Shown one piece after another: positions 7,642 through 16,363 of a stretch of DNA of 64,000 bases; the stretch's first letter is position 1, and each line of letters starts with the position of its first letter. The DNA lies in contig DASYKU010000096.1 of NCBI GenBank assembly GCA_035995165.1, forward strand, positions 115,821-179,820, in the 5' to 3' direction. The position numbers and the translations under genes are program-made. Below the pieces are notes generated by a model. It made no database searches. It was not told the DNA's origin and saw only the letters and a program-made list of their open reading frames with translations. This DNA comes from Mycobacteriales bacterium. GTDB taxonomy: Bacteria > Actinomycetota > Actinomycetes > Mycobacteriales > CADCTP01.

Positions 7642-9345
7642 GTGACGGCGACAGAGGCGTTCCGCACCGCGCGCGACTTCCTGCTCGAGCACCGCGACGA
7701 CCCCGCGAAGGCGTACGGGGAGTTCCGCTGGCCGGAGCTGGACGAGTTCAACTGGGCGATCGACTGGTTCGACGGCGTGCTCGCGGTCGAGCGGCCCCAC
7801 CAGACCGCGTTGTGGCTGGTCACGGCCGAGGGCGAGACCCAGGTCAGCTTCGCCGAGATGTCCCGGCGGTCCACCCAGGTGGCCGGCTGGCTGCGCGAGC
7901 AGCGCGTCCGCAAGAGCGACCGGGTGCTGCTGTTCCTCGGCAACACCGTGCCGCTGTGGGAGCTGATGCTGGCCGCGGCCAAGATCGGCGCCGTGGTCAT
8001 CCCGGCCAGCACGCTGCTGCGCCCGGCCGACCTGGCCGACCGGATCGACCGCGGTCACGTCGACGTGGTCGTCTCGGCCAGCGCCGACACCGGCCTGTTC
8101 GCGGACATCCACGGCGGCTACACCAAGATCGCGGTCGGCGAGCCGGTCGAGGGCTGGCTGCGGTACTCGGACACCGAGACCTCGCTGGAGCACTTCGACC
8201 CGGACGAGCCGACCCGGGGCGCGGACCCGCTGCTGCTCTACTTCACCTCCGGCACGACCGCGCGGGCCAAGCTGGTCGAGCACACCCACACCAGCTACCC
8301 GGTCGGGCACCTGTCCACGATGTTCTGGATCGGGCTGCAGCCGGGCGACGTGCACCTCAACGTGTCCTCGCCGGGCTGGGCCAAGCACGCCTGGTCCTGC
8401 CTGTTCGCCCCCTGGAACGCGGGCGCCACCGTCCTGGTGCACGACACCGGCCGGTTCTCGGCCCCGGCGCTGCTGGACACGCTGGTCCGGTGCGGCGCGA
8501 CCACGCTCTGCGCGCCGCCGACGGTCTGGCGGATGCTCGTGCAGCAGGACCTGGCCCAGTGGGACGTCCCGATGCGGGAGCTGGTCAGCGCCGGCGAGCC
8601 GCTGAACCCCGAGGTCATCGAGCACGTCCGCCGGGTCTGGGGCCTCACCGTCCGGGACGGGTACGGGCAGACCGAGACGACCGCCCAGATCGGCAACCCG
8701 CCCGGCGTGGAGATCACGATCGGCGCGATGGGCCGGCCGCTGCCCGGTTACGTCGTCGACCTGGTCGACCCGGTCAGCGGCGAGGTCGGCGTCGAGGGCG
8801 AGGTCTGCCTGCGGCTGGACCCGGCCCCGGTCGCGCTGATGACCGGCTACCGGGACGAGCACGGGCACCTGGCGCCGGTCTCGGACGACGCCTGGTACCA
8901 CACCGGCGACGTGGCCCGGGCCAACGACGACGGCACCATCACGTACGTGGGCCGCACCGACGACGTGTTCAAGGCCTCGGACTACCGGATCTCGCCGTTC
9001 GAGCTGGAGAGCGTGCTGGTCGAGCACGAGGCGGTGGCGGAGGCGGCGGTGGTGCCGGCGCCGGACCCGGTCCGGCTGGCGGTGCCCAAGGCGTACGTGA
9101 CGCTGGCGGCCGGCTACGAGCCGAACGCGGCGACGGCCGAGGCGATCCTGCGGCACTGCCGGGAGCAGCTCGCACCGTACAAGCGGGTGCGGCGGATCGA
9201 GTTCACCGAGCTGCCGAAGACGATCTCGGGCAAGATCCGCCGGGTCGAGCTGCGCGGGGCCGAGAACGAGGCGGCCGGGAACGGGGCGGCCGGGCGGCGG
9301 CCGGCCGAGTTCCGCGAAGAGGACTTCCCGGGGCTACGGGGTTAG
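7642..9345 (+). CDS. Acyl-CoA synthetase (AMP-forming, medium-chain type)
   Basis: A 567-residue ANL-superfamily adenylating enzyme. The P-loop-like ATP motif LLYFTSGTTARAKLVEH, the DGYGQTETT motif, the YHTGDVA segment and the C-terminal catalytic Lys motif LPKTISGKIRR are all present. The N-terminal FNWAIDWFDG segment and the overall layout resemble ACSM-type medium-chain acyl-CoA synthetases; the actual acid substrate is not readable. The GTG at 7642 has a GGTGA-type site; a TTG at 7630 directly after the ybaK stop is an alternative. It converges with the phosphatase gene and overlaps its end by 12 bases. Confidence 0.9.
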   Translation: MTATEAFRTARDFLLEHRDDPAKAYGEFRWPELDEFNWAIDWFDGVLAVERPHQTALWLVTAEGETQVSFAEMSRRSTQVAGWLREQRVRKSDRVLLFLGNTVPLWELMLAAAKIGAVVIPASTLLRPADLADRIDRGHVDVVVSASADTGLFADIHGGYTKIAVGEPVEGWLRYSDTETSLEHFDPDEPTRGADPLLLYFTSGTTARAKLVEHTHTSYPVGHLSTMFWIGLQPGDVHLNVSSPGWAKHAWSCLFAPWNAGATVLVHDTGRFSAPALLDTLVRCGATTLCAPPTVWRMLVQQDLAQWDVPMRELVSAGEPLNPEVIEHVRRVWGLTVRDGYGQTETTAQIGNPPGVEITIGAMGRPLPGYVVDLVDPVSGEVGVEGEVCLRLDPAPVALMTGYRDEHGHLAPVSDDAWYHTGDVARANDDGTITYVGRTDDVFKASDYRISPFELESVLVEHEAVAEAAVVPAPDPVRLAVPKAYVTLAAGYEPNAATAEAILRHCREQLAPYKRVRRIEFTELPKTISGKIRRVELRGAENEAAGNGAAGRRPAEFREEDFPGLRG

Positions 9346-9807
9346 CCCGTAGACCCACCGGCGCTGGGCCTCGGTCTCGGGGACCGGTACGCCGCGGCCG
9401 GCGGCCACCCGGTCCCAGGCCGTCGCCGGGTCGTCGCCGCGCAGCACCAGGAGCGCGGCGGCGACCAGCGAGGACCGGCCGATCCCGGCCCAGCAGTGGA
9501 TCGCCAGGTGCTGGCCGTCGTCGAGGGCCGCGCCCAGCGCCCGCAGCGGCGCGGCGAACGCGTCCCGGTCCGGGACGCCGAAGTCGTCGATCGGCAGCGA
9601 CCGGAACCCCAGGCCGGCCCGGGCCGCGGCCGCCGCCTCCCCGTCCAGCTCCAGTGCGGCGGCCTGGCCCGGGGGCAGCAGGCTGACGACCATGTCGACG
9701 CCCTGCGCGCGCAGCTCGGCCAGCGCGTCGTCCAGGCCGGCACCGCCGAGCGGGGCCGGCATCGTGCTGAGGGTGCCGGGCAGGTCCCGGGCGATCGGGT
9801 AGATCAC
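9334..9807 (-). CDS. Dual-specificity/tyrosine-type protein phosphatase
   Basis: A 157-residue cysteine phosphatase with the P-loop signature HCWAGIGRSS (Cys about residue 105, Arg six residues later) and an upstream general-acid candidate Asp in LPIDDFGVPD. Such enzymes use a Cys-phosphate intermediate. Small actinobacterial members are usually called protein-tyrosine or dual-specificity phosphatases, but the substrate is not known. The ATG overlaps the stop of the upstream hydrolase in an ATGA, so the two are coupled. The 3' end overlaps the convergent acyl-CoA synthetase gene by 12 bases. Confidence 0.85.
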   Translation of the reverse strand: MIYPIARDLPGTLSTMPAPLGGAGLDDALAELRAQGVDMVVSLLPPGQAAALELDGEAAAAARAGLGFRSLPIDDFGVPDRDAFAAPLRALGAALDDGQHLAIHCWAGIGRSSLVAAALLVLRGDDPATAWDRVAAGRGVPVPETEAQRRWVYGLTP

Positions 9808-10433
9808 CCGAGCACGGTAGCCAGCCAGTCGGTCACCGCGGTCGCCGCCGCGCTCGCCGCCGCGCCGCGGATGGTGTGGGTCGCGGCGATCGTGACCACG
9901 GTCCGGCCCGGGGCCTCCGGCGGGACGCCGAACGGGTCCTGCCCGCCCTGCACGACCAGCACCGGGACGACGGGCGCGGCCAGCTCGGCCAGCCGGTCCT
10001 TCTCCGGTGTCCGCGGCGGCGCGGTCGGGAACGCCAGCGCGACGACCGCGGCGGCGCCGAGCTCGGTCGCCGTCCGGCAGGCGACCCGGGCGCCGCTGGA
10101 GCGTCCGCCGGCCACCAGCGGCAGGCCGTCGACGCGGATCGCGGCGGCGACCGCGAGCCAGGCCTCGTCCAGGACCGGCGGGCGCGGGGTGCTCTTCTTC
10201 CCGGCCACCCGGTACGGCTGGGTCACCCGGGCGACGGCGAGGCCCATCGCCACGCCGGCCCTCGTCACCGCGACGAGGTCCGGGGACTCGATCGAGCCAC
10301 CCGCGCCGTGCCCGAGCAGGAACAGCGCCCGCGGCGTCCCGGCCGGGACGTCCAGCGTCACCGTCGCGTCCCCCTGCGGCGTCGGCACGGTCGCAGTACC
10401 CCCGGTCAGGCGGGGGCGGCGGGCGCGGGTCAT
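9804..10433 (-). CDS. Alpha/beta hydrolase, KANL3/Tex30 type
   Basis: A 209-residue alpha/beta hydrolase. The oxyanion segment is LFLLGHGAGG, the nucleophile elbow is GGRSSGAR (Ser), the acid is probably Asp in VQGGQDPFG, and the His lies in ATHTIRG near the C-terminus, giving a complete triad in the short KANL3/Tex30-like arrangement. The substrate is unknown. The ATG at 10433 overlaps the stop of the upstream degenerate transporter frame (ATGA), and its own stop overlaps the phosphatase start, so it is the middle member of a coupled set. Confidence 0.85.
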   Translation of the reverse strand: MTRARRPRLTGGTATVPTPQGDATVTLDVPAGTPRALFLLGHGAGGSIESPDLVAVTRAGVAMGLAVARVTQPYRVAGKKSTPRPPVLDEAWLAVAAAIRVDGLPLVAGGRSSGARVACRTATELGAAAVVALAFPTAPPRTPEKDRLAELAAPVVPVLVVQGGQDPFGVPPEAPGRTVVTIAATHTIRGAAASAAATAVTDWLATVLG

Positions 10434-10850
10434 GCCGGGACCGGCGTCCGGGCGCGGGTGGCGGTGCGGGCGCCGGCGGCCAGGACCACGGCGAAGGCCG
10501 CGTACGCCGGGGTGAGGCCGGCCAGGGTGGTCACCGCCCACGCCAGCGGCGCGGCGCTGAGCACGACCGCCGCCCTGGCCACGCTCGTACCGTAGCCGTC
10601 GGTGAGCAGGATCCACATCGCCGAGGCCGCGGCGACCACCCGGGCCCGGGTCGCCTCGTGCAGCTCCCGGATCACCGCGCTGACCCCGTACACGGCCAGC
10701 AGCCCGCTGCCGATCCCGCCGCCCGGCCGCGTACGCCCAGGGCCCGGTCGCGAGCGCGGAGGCCGCCGTCCCGCCCACGTACGCGAGCAGGCCGGCGGCC
10801 GAGGTCCGCCGCGGCCCCAGCCGGTGCAGCACGACGAACAGCGACGTAGT
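10430..10850 (-). pseudogene. Frameshifted and 5'-truncated MFS transporter remnant
   Basis: Two reading frames on the minus strand each look like membrane-transporter sequence. The upstream part (about 10850-10720) reads SLFVVLHRLGPRRTSAAG, LLAYVGGTAASALATGPWAYA; the downstream part continues in another frame as GSGLLAVYGVSAVIREL with two more hydrophobic helices, ending at 10430. The switch lies in the GC-rich stretch near 10715-10725. No N-terminal half of an MFS protein is present; the SRAP gene ends at 10855. I infer a decayed major-facilitator gene. The last 87 codons (from 10693) could still be translated. Confidence 0.6.
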
Positions 10851-10854
10851 GGCC

Positions 10855-11574
10855 TCAGAACAGCGTCGGCGCTGTCGCCTCGGCCGTCGTCGCGCGCTCG
10901 ATCAGGCCGGGCCCGTCGTTGGCGACGGTGCCGACCGCGGGGCCGACCGGGCGCAGCTCAATCCCCTCGACCAGCGACAGGTCGGGCATGAGCAGGTCGC
11001 CGACCTCCTCCCGGTCCGGGTCCAGCCAGGCCGGCCAGGACGCCCGCGGCAGCATCAGCGGCATCCGGTGGTGCACGGCGGCCAGCGGCCCGGCCGCCGC
11101 GGTCGTCACGATCGAGCTGGTCAGCAGCCGGTCCGGGCCCCAGATCTCGTACAGGCCGGCGAAGGCGATGACGTCGCCGGAGGCCGGGGTCAGGTACGTC
11201 GGCTGCTTGCCGGGGCCGTCGGCGAGCGGCGCCCACTCGTACCAGCCGTCGGCCGGGACCAGGCAACGCCGCCGCCGCACGGCCGAGCGGAACGCCAGCA
11301 GCTCGGTCACGGTCTCGGCCCGGGCGTTGATCAGCTTCGCCGCGCGCTTCGTGTCGGTGGCCCAGGACGGCACCAGCCCCCACTTGGCCGCCCGCAGCTG
11401 CCGGACCCGCGGCCCCTCCCGGTCGCCCGAGCGGTGCCGCAGCACCACGACCGGGACCAGGTCGGTCGGCGCGATGTTGTAGTCCGGACGCAGCGCCGAG
11501 CCGAGCGCGTCCTCGGCCTCGAACTCGGCGGCCAGGTCGTCCAGACCGCGCTTGGCCACGTAACGACCGCACAT
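10855..11574 (-). CDS. SRAP domain protein (HMCES/YedK-like abasic-site shield)
   Basis: A 239-residue SOS-response-associated peptidase family protein. It begins MCGRYV, so Cys2 becomes the N-terminal nucleophile that forms a thiazolidine crosslink to abasic sites in single-stranded DNA. Other family landmarks are LINARAET, CLVPADGWYEW and the AAVHHRMPLML motif holding the catalytic His. It is divergent from aroA with only 40 bases between the start codons, the same pairing seen in mycobacteria. It would protect abasic sites at stalled forks. Confidence 0.93.
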   Translation of the reverse strand: MCGRYVAKRGLDDLAAEFEAEDALGSALRPDYNIAPTDLVPVVVLRHRSGDREGPRVRQLRAAKWGLVPSWATDTKRAAKLINARAETVTELLAFRSAVRRRRCLVPADGWYEWAPLADGPGKQPTYLTPASGDVIAFAGLYEIWGPDRLLTSSIVTTAAAGPLAAVHHRMPLMLPRASWPAWLDPDREEVGDLLMPDLSLVEGIELRPVGPAVGTVANDGPGLIERATTAEATAPTLF

Positions 11575-11614
11575 GTGCTCCACCGTACTGAGGCGGTGCG
11601 GCAGGATGTGGGCC

Positions 11615-12901
11615 ATGACGGCACCCTGGCCCGCCCCGCGCGCCACCGCTCCCGTCGACGCGGTGGTCAGCGTTCCCGGCTCGAAGTCGGTCACGAACCG
11701 CGCGCTCGTCCTGGCCGCCCTGGCCACCGAGCCGTCGCGGGTCCGCACCCCGTTGCGGGCCCGGGACACCCTGCTCATGGCCGGGGCGCTGCGCGCGCTC
11801 GGCGTCGGGATCGCCGACGACGGCGCCGACTGGCTGGTGACGCCGGGCCGGCTGCGCGGCGGCGGTAGCGTCGACGTCGGCCTGGCCGGCACCGTGCAGC
11901 GGTTCGTGCCACCGCTGGCCGCGCTGGCCGACGCGCCGGTGCGCTTCGACGGCGACCCGCGGGCCCGGCACCGCCCGCTCGCCCCGCTGGTCGAGGGACT
12001 GCGCCAGCTCGGCGCCGAGGTCGACGACGTCACCCTCCCCCTGACCGTGTACGGCCGGGGCTCGGTCAAGGGCGGCACGGCCGAGATCGACAGCACCGAG
12101 TCCAGCCAGTTCATCTCCGGCCTGCTGCTGGCCGCCCCGCGGTACGAGGAGGGCCTGGTGCTGCGGCACACCGGCGCCCGCCCGGCCCCGAGCGCGCTGC
12201 AGATCGCGATGACCACGCACATGCTGGCCGACGCCGGCGCCACCGTCACCGCGAGCCCGGACGGTCGCGAGTGGACGGTCGCGCCGGGACCGCTGCGCGG
12301 CGGCGAGCTCGTGGTGCCGCCGGACCTGTCCAGCGCGGCGCCGTTCGTGGTGGCCGCGGTCGCGACCGGCGGGCGGGTGCGGATCCCGGGCTGGCCCCGC
12401 CGCTCGGACCAGCCCGGCGGCCGGCTGCCGGAGCTGCTGCGGGCGATGGGTGCGTCCTGCGTGGTGGACGACGACGGCCTGACCACCACCGCCGGGACCG
12501 CGCTGCTCGGGCTGGACGCCGACCTGGCCGACTGCACCGAGCTGGTGCCGGCGCTGGCCGCGCTGGCCGCGCTGGCCGGCACCGAGTCGACCTTCTACGG
12601 GATCGCGCACATGCGGGGGCAGGAGACCGACCGGCTGCGGGCGCTCTCGGCCGAGCTGACCCGGCTCGGCGGCGAGTGCCACGAGACCCCGGACGGGCTG
12701 CGGGTCGTGCCGAGGCCGCTGCACGGCGGCCTCGTCCACACGTACGAGGACCACCGGATGGCGATGTTCGCGGCCGTGCTCGGGCTGGCCGTCGACGGCG
12801 TGCTGGTCGAGAACGTCGCGACCACCGGCAAGACCGTGCCCGACTTCGTGGACCGGTGGACCGGCATGCTCGGCACCGCCCCGGCCGGGGCGCCGCACTG
12901 A
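11615..12901 (+). CDS. aroA: 3-phosphoshikimate 1-carboxyvinyltransferase (EPSP synthase)
   Basis: A 428-residue EPSP synthase catalysing the sixth step of the shikimate pathway (shikimate-3-phosphate plus phosphoenolpyruvate). Recognisable segments are PGSKSVTNRALVLAA (S3P-binding Lys and Arg), DSTESSQFISGLLLAAP, and the C-terminal YEDHRMAM and GKTVPDF. The ATG at 11615 fits the family N-terminus. rsgA follows directly, with its probable start inside the aroA 3' end, so the two are likely one operon, an arrangement conserved in actinobacteria. Confidence 0.95.
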   Translation: MTAPWPAPRATAPVDAVVSVPGSKSVTNRALVLAALATEPSRVRTPLRARDTLLMAGALRALGVGIADDGADWLVTPGRLRGGGSVDVGLAGTVQRFVPPLAALADAPVRFDGDPRARHRPLAPLVEGLRQLGAEVDDVTLPLTVYGRGSVKGGTAEIDSTESSQFISGLLLAAPRYEEGLVLRHTGARPAPSALQIAMTTHMLADAGATVTASPDGREWTVAPGPLRGGELVVPPDLSSAAPFVVAAVATGGRVRIPGWPRRSDQPGGRLPELLRAMGASCVVDDDGLTTTAGTALLGLDADLADCTELVPALAALAALAGTESTFYGIAHMRGQETDRLRALSAELTRLGGECHETPDGLRVVPRPLHGGLVHTYEDHRMAMFAAVLGLAVDGVLVENVATTGKTVPDFVDRWTGMLGTAPAGAPH

Positions 12902-13935
12902 GTCGGCGGCGGCGGCCGGGCCCGGCGGCACCGGGCTGGGAGCGCGCGTACCGGCATACGGACTCCAGCCGGCTGGACGAGGACGACGTCCGGGTCCGCC
13001 CCGGCCGCGGGTCCCGGCCGCGGACCCGGACCCGGCCCAAGCACGAGGACGCCCAGCCCGGGCTGGTCGTCGCGGTCGACCGCGGCCGCTACACCGTGAT
13101 CGTCGGCGACACCCGGCTGACCGCGATCCAGGCCCGCGAGCTCGGCCGGGGCTCGGTCGTCGTCGGCGACCGGGTCGCGGTGGTCGGCGACCTGTCCGGC
13201 GGCCCGGACTCGCTGGCCCGCATCGTGCGGGTCGAGGAGCGGCGGACCGTCCTGCGCCGCAGCGCCGACGACACCGACCCGTACGAGCGGATCGTGGTCG
13301 CCAACGCCGACCAGCTCGTCGTCGTCACCGCACTGGCCGACCCGCCGCCGCGGGTGGGCCTGATCGACCGCTTCCTGGTCGCCGCGTACGTCGGCGGGCT
13401 CGACCCGCTGCTCTGCCTGACCAAGGCCGACCTGGCCTCCCCGGACGAGCTGCTGGCCGCGTACGCGGACCTGGGCACGCCGGCGGTCGCGACCGAGCGC
13501 AGCGGCGACCTGGCCGAGCTGCGGGACCGGCTGGTCGGCCGGACCAGCGTGCTGGTCGGGCACTCCGGGGTGGGCAAGTCGACGCTGATCAACGCGCTGA
13601 TCCCGGACGCGCAGCGGGCCACCGGCGTGGTCAGCGCGATCGGCCGCGGCCGGCACACCTCGTCCTCGGTGGTCGCGCTGCCGCTGCCGCAGGGCGGCTG
13701 GGTGATCGACACCCCCGGCATCCGCTCGTTCGGGCTCGGTCACATCACCGCGGCCGATCTGCTGGCCGCGTTCCCGGACCTGGCCGAGGGGGCCGAGGAG
13801 TGCCCGCCCAACTGCGCCCACCGCTCCGCCGCCGAGGGCTGCCATCTCGACCAGTACGTCGCCGAGGGCAACTCGACCCTGGGCCGGCTGGAGTCCTTCC
13901 GCCGCCTCCTGGACGCGAAGAGCGCTACGGGTTGA
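12856..13935 (+). CDS. rsgA: Ribosome small-subunit GTPase RsgA
   Basis: A circularly permuted GTPase that helps 30S maturation. After an OB-like domain come G4 (LTKAD), G1 (GHSGVGKSTLIN), G3 (DTPG), then a C-terminal zinc motif CPPNC...HRSAAEGC. The permuted order G4-G1-G3 is diagnostic. The start is uncertain: the only standard start upstream of the conserved DVRVRPGRGSRPRTR N-terminus is the GTG at 12856, which overlaps aroA by 46 bases and would add about 30 poorly conserved residues. The 3' end overlaps the convergent Nudix gene by 11 bases. Confidence 0.93.
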   Translation: MDRHARHRPGRGAALSRRRRPGPAAPGWERAYRHTDSSRLDEDDVRVRPGRGSRPRTRTRPKHEDAQPGLVVAVDRGRYTVIVGDTRLTAIQARELGRGSVVVGDRVAVVGDLSGGPDSLARIVRVEERRTVLRRSADDTDPYERIVVANADQLVVVTALADPPPRVGLIDRFLVAAYVGGLDPLLCLTKADLASPDELLAAYADLGTPAVATERSGDLAELRDRLVGRTSVLVGHSGVGKSTLINALIPDAQRATGVVSAIGRGRHTSSSVVALPLPQGGWVIDTPGIRSFGLGHITAADLLAAFPDLAEGAEECPPNCAHRSAAEGCHLDQYVAEGNSTLGRLESFRRLLDAKSATG

Positions 13936-14917
13936 GCCGGCCGGTGGTCAGCACCCGGTGCACGAACGGGGTCAGCTCCGGCAGCTGCGACAGCGGCCAC
14001 CAGCGGGCGTCGTCGGTGGTGCCGCCGACCTCGACCACCCGCAGCGTGCCGCCGAGGACCGTGGCCCGGTAGAGGAAGCGCACGGCGTGGGCCTCGTACA
14101 GGCCGACCCGGCCGATCTGGCGGAAGCGCTCGGCGTCGGCGTCGAGCAGCTCCTCGACCCGGACGGTCAGCCCGGTCTCCTCGTACACCTCCCGGAGGAC
14201 GGCCTCGGTGGGCCGCTCGCCGAAGTCGAGGCCGCCGCCGGGCAGTGTCCACCGGCCCTTGTACGCGTTGCGGGACAGCCGGGTCAGCAGCACCCGGTCC
14301 TCGTCCCGCAGCAGCGCGTACGCCGCGATGCGCTGGAACCGCTCGACCGGCTCGCCGGCCAGGTCCGGGGCCGGCGGGTCGACCGCGACCGGGCCGCCGA
14401 TGCGCCAGTAGAGCCCGTCGGCCCGGTCCAGCAGCAGCTCGTCGACGAGGTAGCGGCGCAGCGCGGCGTAGTCCCCGTACCAGGACCGCAGGATCGCGTT
14501 GACGTCCTTCTCGGGGTAGCGCACGCCCGGCTCGAAGATCGCGGCGACGTGCTCCAGCAGCAGCCGGCGCCGGGTCCGCTGCCCCGGGAACGAGGTGATC
14601 TGCCCGTCCCGGGTGAATGCCCGCAGCACCGCGTCGGTGGCGGGGTCGTCCGACAGCGGCGGTCCGGGCTCGGCCGGGGCGGCCTCCCGGGCCGATTCCC
14701 TGAACCGGTCGGCGTGCAGGGTGAGCTGGTCCTTCTCCCGGCTCACCAGGCCGCCGCGCTCCAGCCGGCGCAACGCGCGGACGACCGCGCGGGGATCCAG
14801 GCCGCTCGCGGCGGCGACTTCGGGGATGGTCGTCGCCCCGAGGGCCAGCGCGGAGACCACCCGCAACCGCTCCGGCTCGGCGAGGAGGCCGACGACACCA
14901 CTGGACGAGCTGCTCAC
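13925..14917 (-). CDS. HTH - DUF2087 - Nudix three-domain protein
   Basis: A 330-residue fusion. Residues 5-65 form an ArsR-like winged helix (LLAEPERLRVVSALALGA, then RALRRLERGGLVSRE). Residues about 95-175 match DUF2087 (RYPEKDVNAILRSWYGD, LRRYLVDELLLDR). The C-terminal 140 residues are a Nudix hydrolase whose box GGGLDFGERPTEAVLREVYEE, through GL, fits GX5EX7REUXEEXGU. DUF2087 is usually found with or without an HTH; coupling to a Nudix enzyme suggests either a nucleotide-sensing regulator or a hydrolase with a regulatory N-terminus. GTG at 14917; divergent from hisN by 24 bases. Confidence 0.8.
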   Translation of the reverse strand: MSSSSSGVVGLLAEPERLRVVSALALGATTIPEVAAASGLDPRAVVRALRRLERGGLVSREKDQLTLHADRFRESAREAAPAEPGPPLSDDPATDAVLRAFTRDGQITSFPGQRTRRRLLLEHVAAIFEPGVRYPEKDVNAILRSWYGDYAALRRYLVDELLLDRADGLYWRIGGPVAVDPPAPDLAGEPVERFQRIAAYALLRDEDRVLLTRLSRNAYKGRWTLPGGGLDFGERPTEAVLREVYEETGLTVRVEELLDADAERFRQIGRVGLYEAHAVRFLYRATVLGGTLRVVEVGGTTDDARWWPLSQLPELTPFVHRVLTTGRLNP

Positions 14918-14941
14918 GGGCGCGACGGTAACCTGCCGCCC

Positions 14942-15751
14942 GTGACCGAGTCCCAGGACTTCCCGGCCCCGGACGACGATCTCACCCTCGCGCTGGCCCT
15001 GGCCGACGCCGCCGACGCGCTCAGCACGAGCCGGTTCGGCGCGCTCGACCTGCACGTGGAGACCAAACCGGACCGGACGCCGGTGACCGATGCCGACCGC
15101 GCGGTCGAGCGGGCGATCCGGGCGGAGCTCCAGGAACGCCGGCCCGGCGACTCGATCGTCGGCGAGGAGTACGGCGAGAGCGGCGGCGGGGCCCGGCGCT
15201 GGATCGTGGACCCGATCGACGGCACCAAGAACTTCGTCCGCGGCGTCCCGGTCTGGGCGACGCTGATCGCGCTGATGGAGGCGGACGAGGTGTACGTCGG
15301 CGTGGTCAGCGCGCCCGCGCTCGGCCGCCGCTGGTGGGCCTCGCGCGGGCAGGGCGCCTGGCTGTCGGTGTTCGGCGGCGAGCCCCGGCACCTGCACGTC
15401 TCCGGCGTGGCCGAGCTGGCCGACGCCAGCTTCGCGTACTCCTCGCTGCACGGCTGGGACGCGCACGGGCCCGGCGGCGAGGCCGGGCTGCTGGCGCTGG
15501 ACAGCCAGGTCTGGCGCAGCCGCGGGTACGGCGACTTCTGGCAGCACGCGATGGTCGCCGAGGGGGTGGTCGACGCCGCGGCCGAGCCGGAGGTGTCGCT
15601 CTGGGACCTCGCCGCGCTGGCCGTGCTGGTCGAGGAGGCGGGCGGGGCGTTCACCGACCTGCGCGGGCGGCGCGGGCCGGCCGGCGGGTCGGCCCTGGCC
15701 AGCAACGGCGCCCTGCACGGGACGATCCTGCGGATCCTCTCCGGTTCCTGA
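14942..15751 (+). CDS. hisN: Histidinol-phosphatase, inositol-monophosphatase family
   Basis: A 269-residue metal-dependent phosphatase of the IMPase fold. Motif 1 is IVDPIDGTKNFVRG, the upstream metal ligand is in GEEYGE, and motif 2 is VSLWDLAALAVLVEEAGG. The DPIDGTKNF version and genomic placement next to aroA-rsgA match actinobacterial HisN, which dephosphorylates histidinol phosphate in histidine synthesis; an inositol or other sugar phosphatase cannot be fully excluded. GTG at 14942, 24 bases from the divergent Nudix fusion. It converges with vapC, 3 bases apart. Confidence 0.87.
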   Translation: MTESQDFPAPDDDLTLALALADAADALSTSRFGALDLHVETKPDRTPVTDADRAVERAIRAELQERRPGDSIVGEEYGESGGGARRWIVDPIDGTKNFVRGVPVWATLIALMEADEVYVGVVSAPALGRRWWASRGQGAWLSVFGGEPRHLHVSGVAELADASFAYSSLHGWDAHGPGGEAGLLALDSQVWRSRGYGDFWQHAMVAEGVVDAAAEPEVSLWDLAALAVLVEEAGGAFTDLRGRRGPAGGSALASNGALHGTILRILSGS

Positions 15752-15754
15752 CCG

Positions 15755-16144
15755 TCAGGCGAGCTCGAGATCGGTGTAGCGGGCGAGGAGCACGAAGTCG
15801 CGATCGTGCGCGAGCACCGGCGCGCCGATCCGGATCGCCACCGCGGCGACCAGGCAGTCGGTCAGCGCCCACACGGCCTCGCCGTTGCGCTGGCAGGTCC
15901 GGTGCAGCCGGGCCGCGGTCTCCCAGTCCACCGGGTCGACCGGGACGTGGTCCATCGCGGCCAGCATCCGGCGCAGCTGCAGGTCGTCGGTCTCGGTCCG
16001 GGAGCCGGCCAGCAGCTCCATGTGGATCACGTCGGTGGTGCCGAGGACGGCGTCCGCGGCGAGCAGCTCCCGCAGCCGGAAGTGCGCCCCGGACCCGGTG
16101 CCGCGCAGGTACTCCGTCCACGCGGACGTGTCGACGAGGATCAC
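15755..16144 (-). CDS. vapC: VapC toxin, PIN-domain ribonuclease
   Basis: A 129-residue PIN domain. The acidic metal-binding residues are visible: Asp5 in ILVDTSAW, Glu in VIHMELLAG, Asp in LTDCLVAAVA and Asp in AHDRDF. VapC toxins are Mg-dependent endoribonucleases that cut tRNA or rRNA. The ATG overlaps the antitoxin stop (ATGA), the classic antitoxin-first coupled arrangement. Complete length, no frame damage seen, so it is probably functional. Confidence 0.92.
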   Translation of the reverse strand: MILVDTSAWTEYLRGTGSGAHFRLRELLAADAVLGTTDVIHMELLAGSRTETDDLQLRRMLAAMDHVPVDPVDWETAARLHRTCQRNGEAVWALTDCLVAAVAIRIGAPVLAHDRDFVLLARYTDLELA

Positions 16145-16353
16145 CCGAGCTCGTCCGCCTCGGCCCGCCGGACCGCCTCGGAGTCACCGCTCCAGCCGAC
16201 GCCCTGCAGGGCGAGGATCTCGTCGCGGGTCATCGGCTCGCCGAGCAGCCGGCGCAGGGCCAGGTCGACCGCCGCGCGCTTCGAGGGGAGATTGAACCGG
16301 CGCATCACCCGAGCGACCAGATCGTCGTTGATGTCGATGTTCGTCCGGGTCAC
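16141..16353 (-). CDS. vapB: VapB antitoxin
   Basis: A 70-residue antitoxin with the N-terminal signature TRTNIDINDDLVARVMRRF followed by SKRAAVDLALRRLLG, typical of the ribbon-helix-helix VapB group. The C-terminal part would wrap and inhibit VapC. The GTG at 16353 is chosen from the family N-terminus; an in-frame GTG at 16374 lies inside the operator palindrome and would add seven residues. There is no ribosome site, and a -10-like TACGTT (16361-16366) suggests a leaderless transcript starting close to the GTG. Confidence 0.88.
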   Translation of the reverse strand: MTRTNIDINDDLVARVMRRFNLPSKRAAVDLALRRLLGEPMTRDEILALQGVGWSGDSEAVRRAEADELG

Positions 16354-16363
16354 GGGAGCGAAC

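Noticed and set aside
12271..12855. Long N-terminal extension of rsgA through the aroA gene
   Set aside because: The frame is open only because aroA is GC-rich; RsgA proteins do not have such an extension and the sequence there is low-complexity.
14695..14725. Sigma-R promoter starting at GGGAAT on the minus strand near 14695
   Set aside because: No GTT at 18 or 19 bases downstream, and it lies inside the HTH-DUF2087-Nudix gene.
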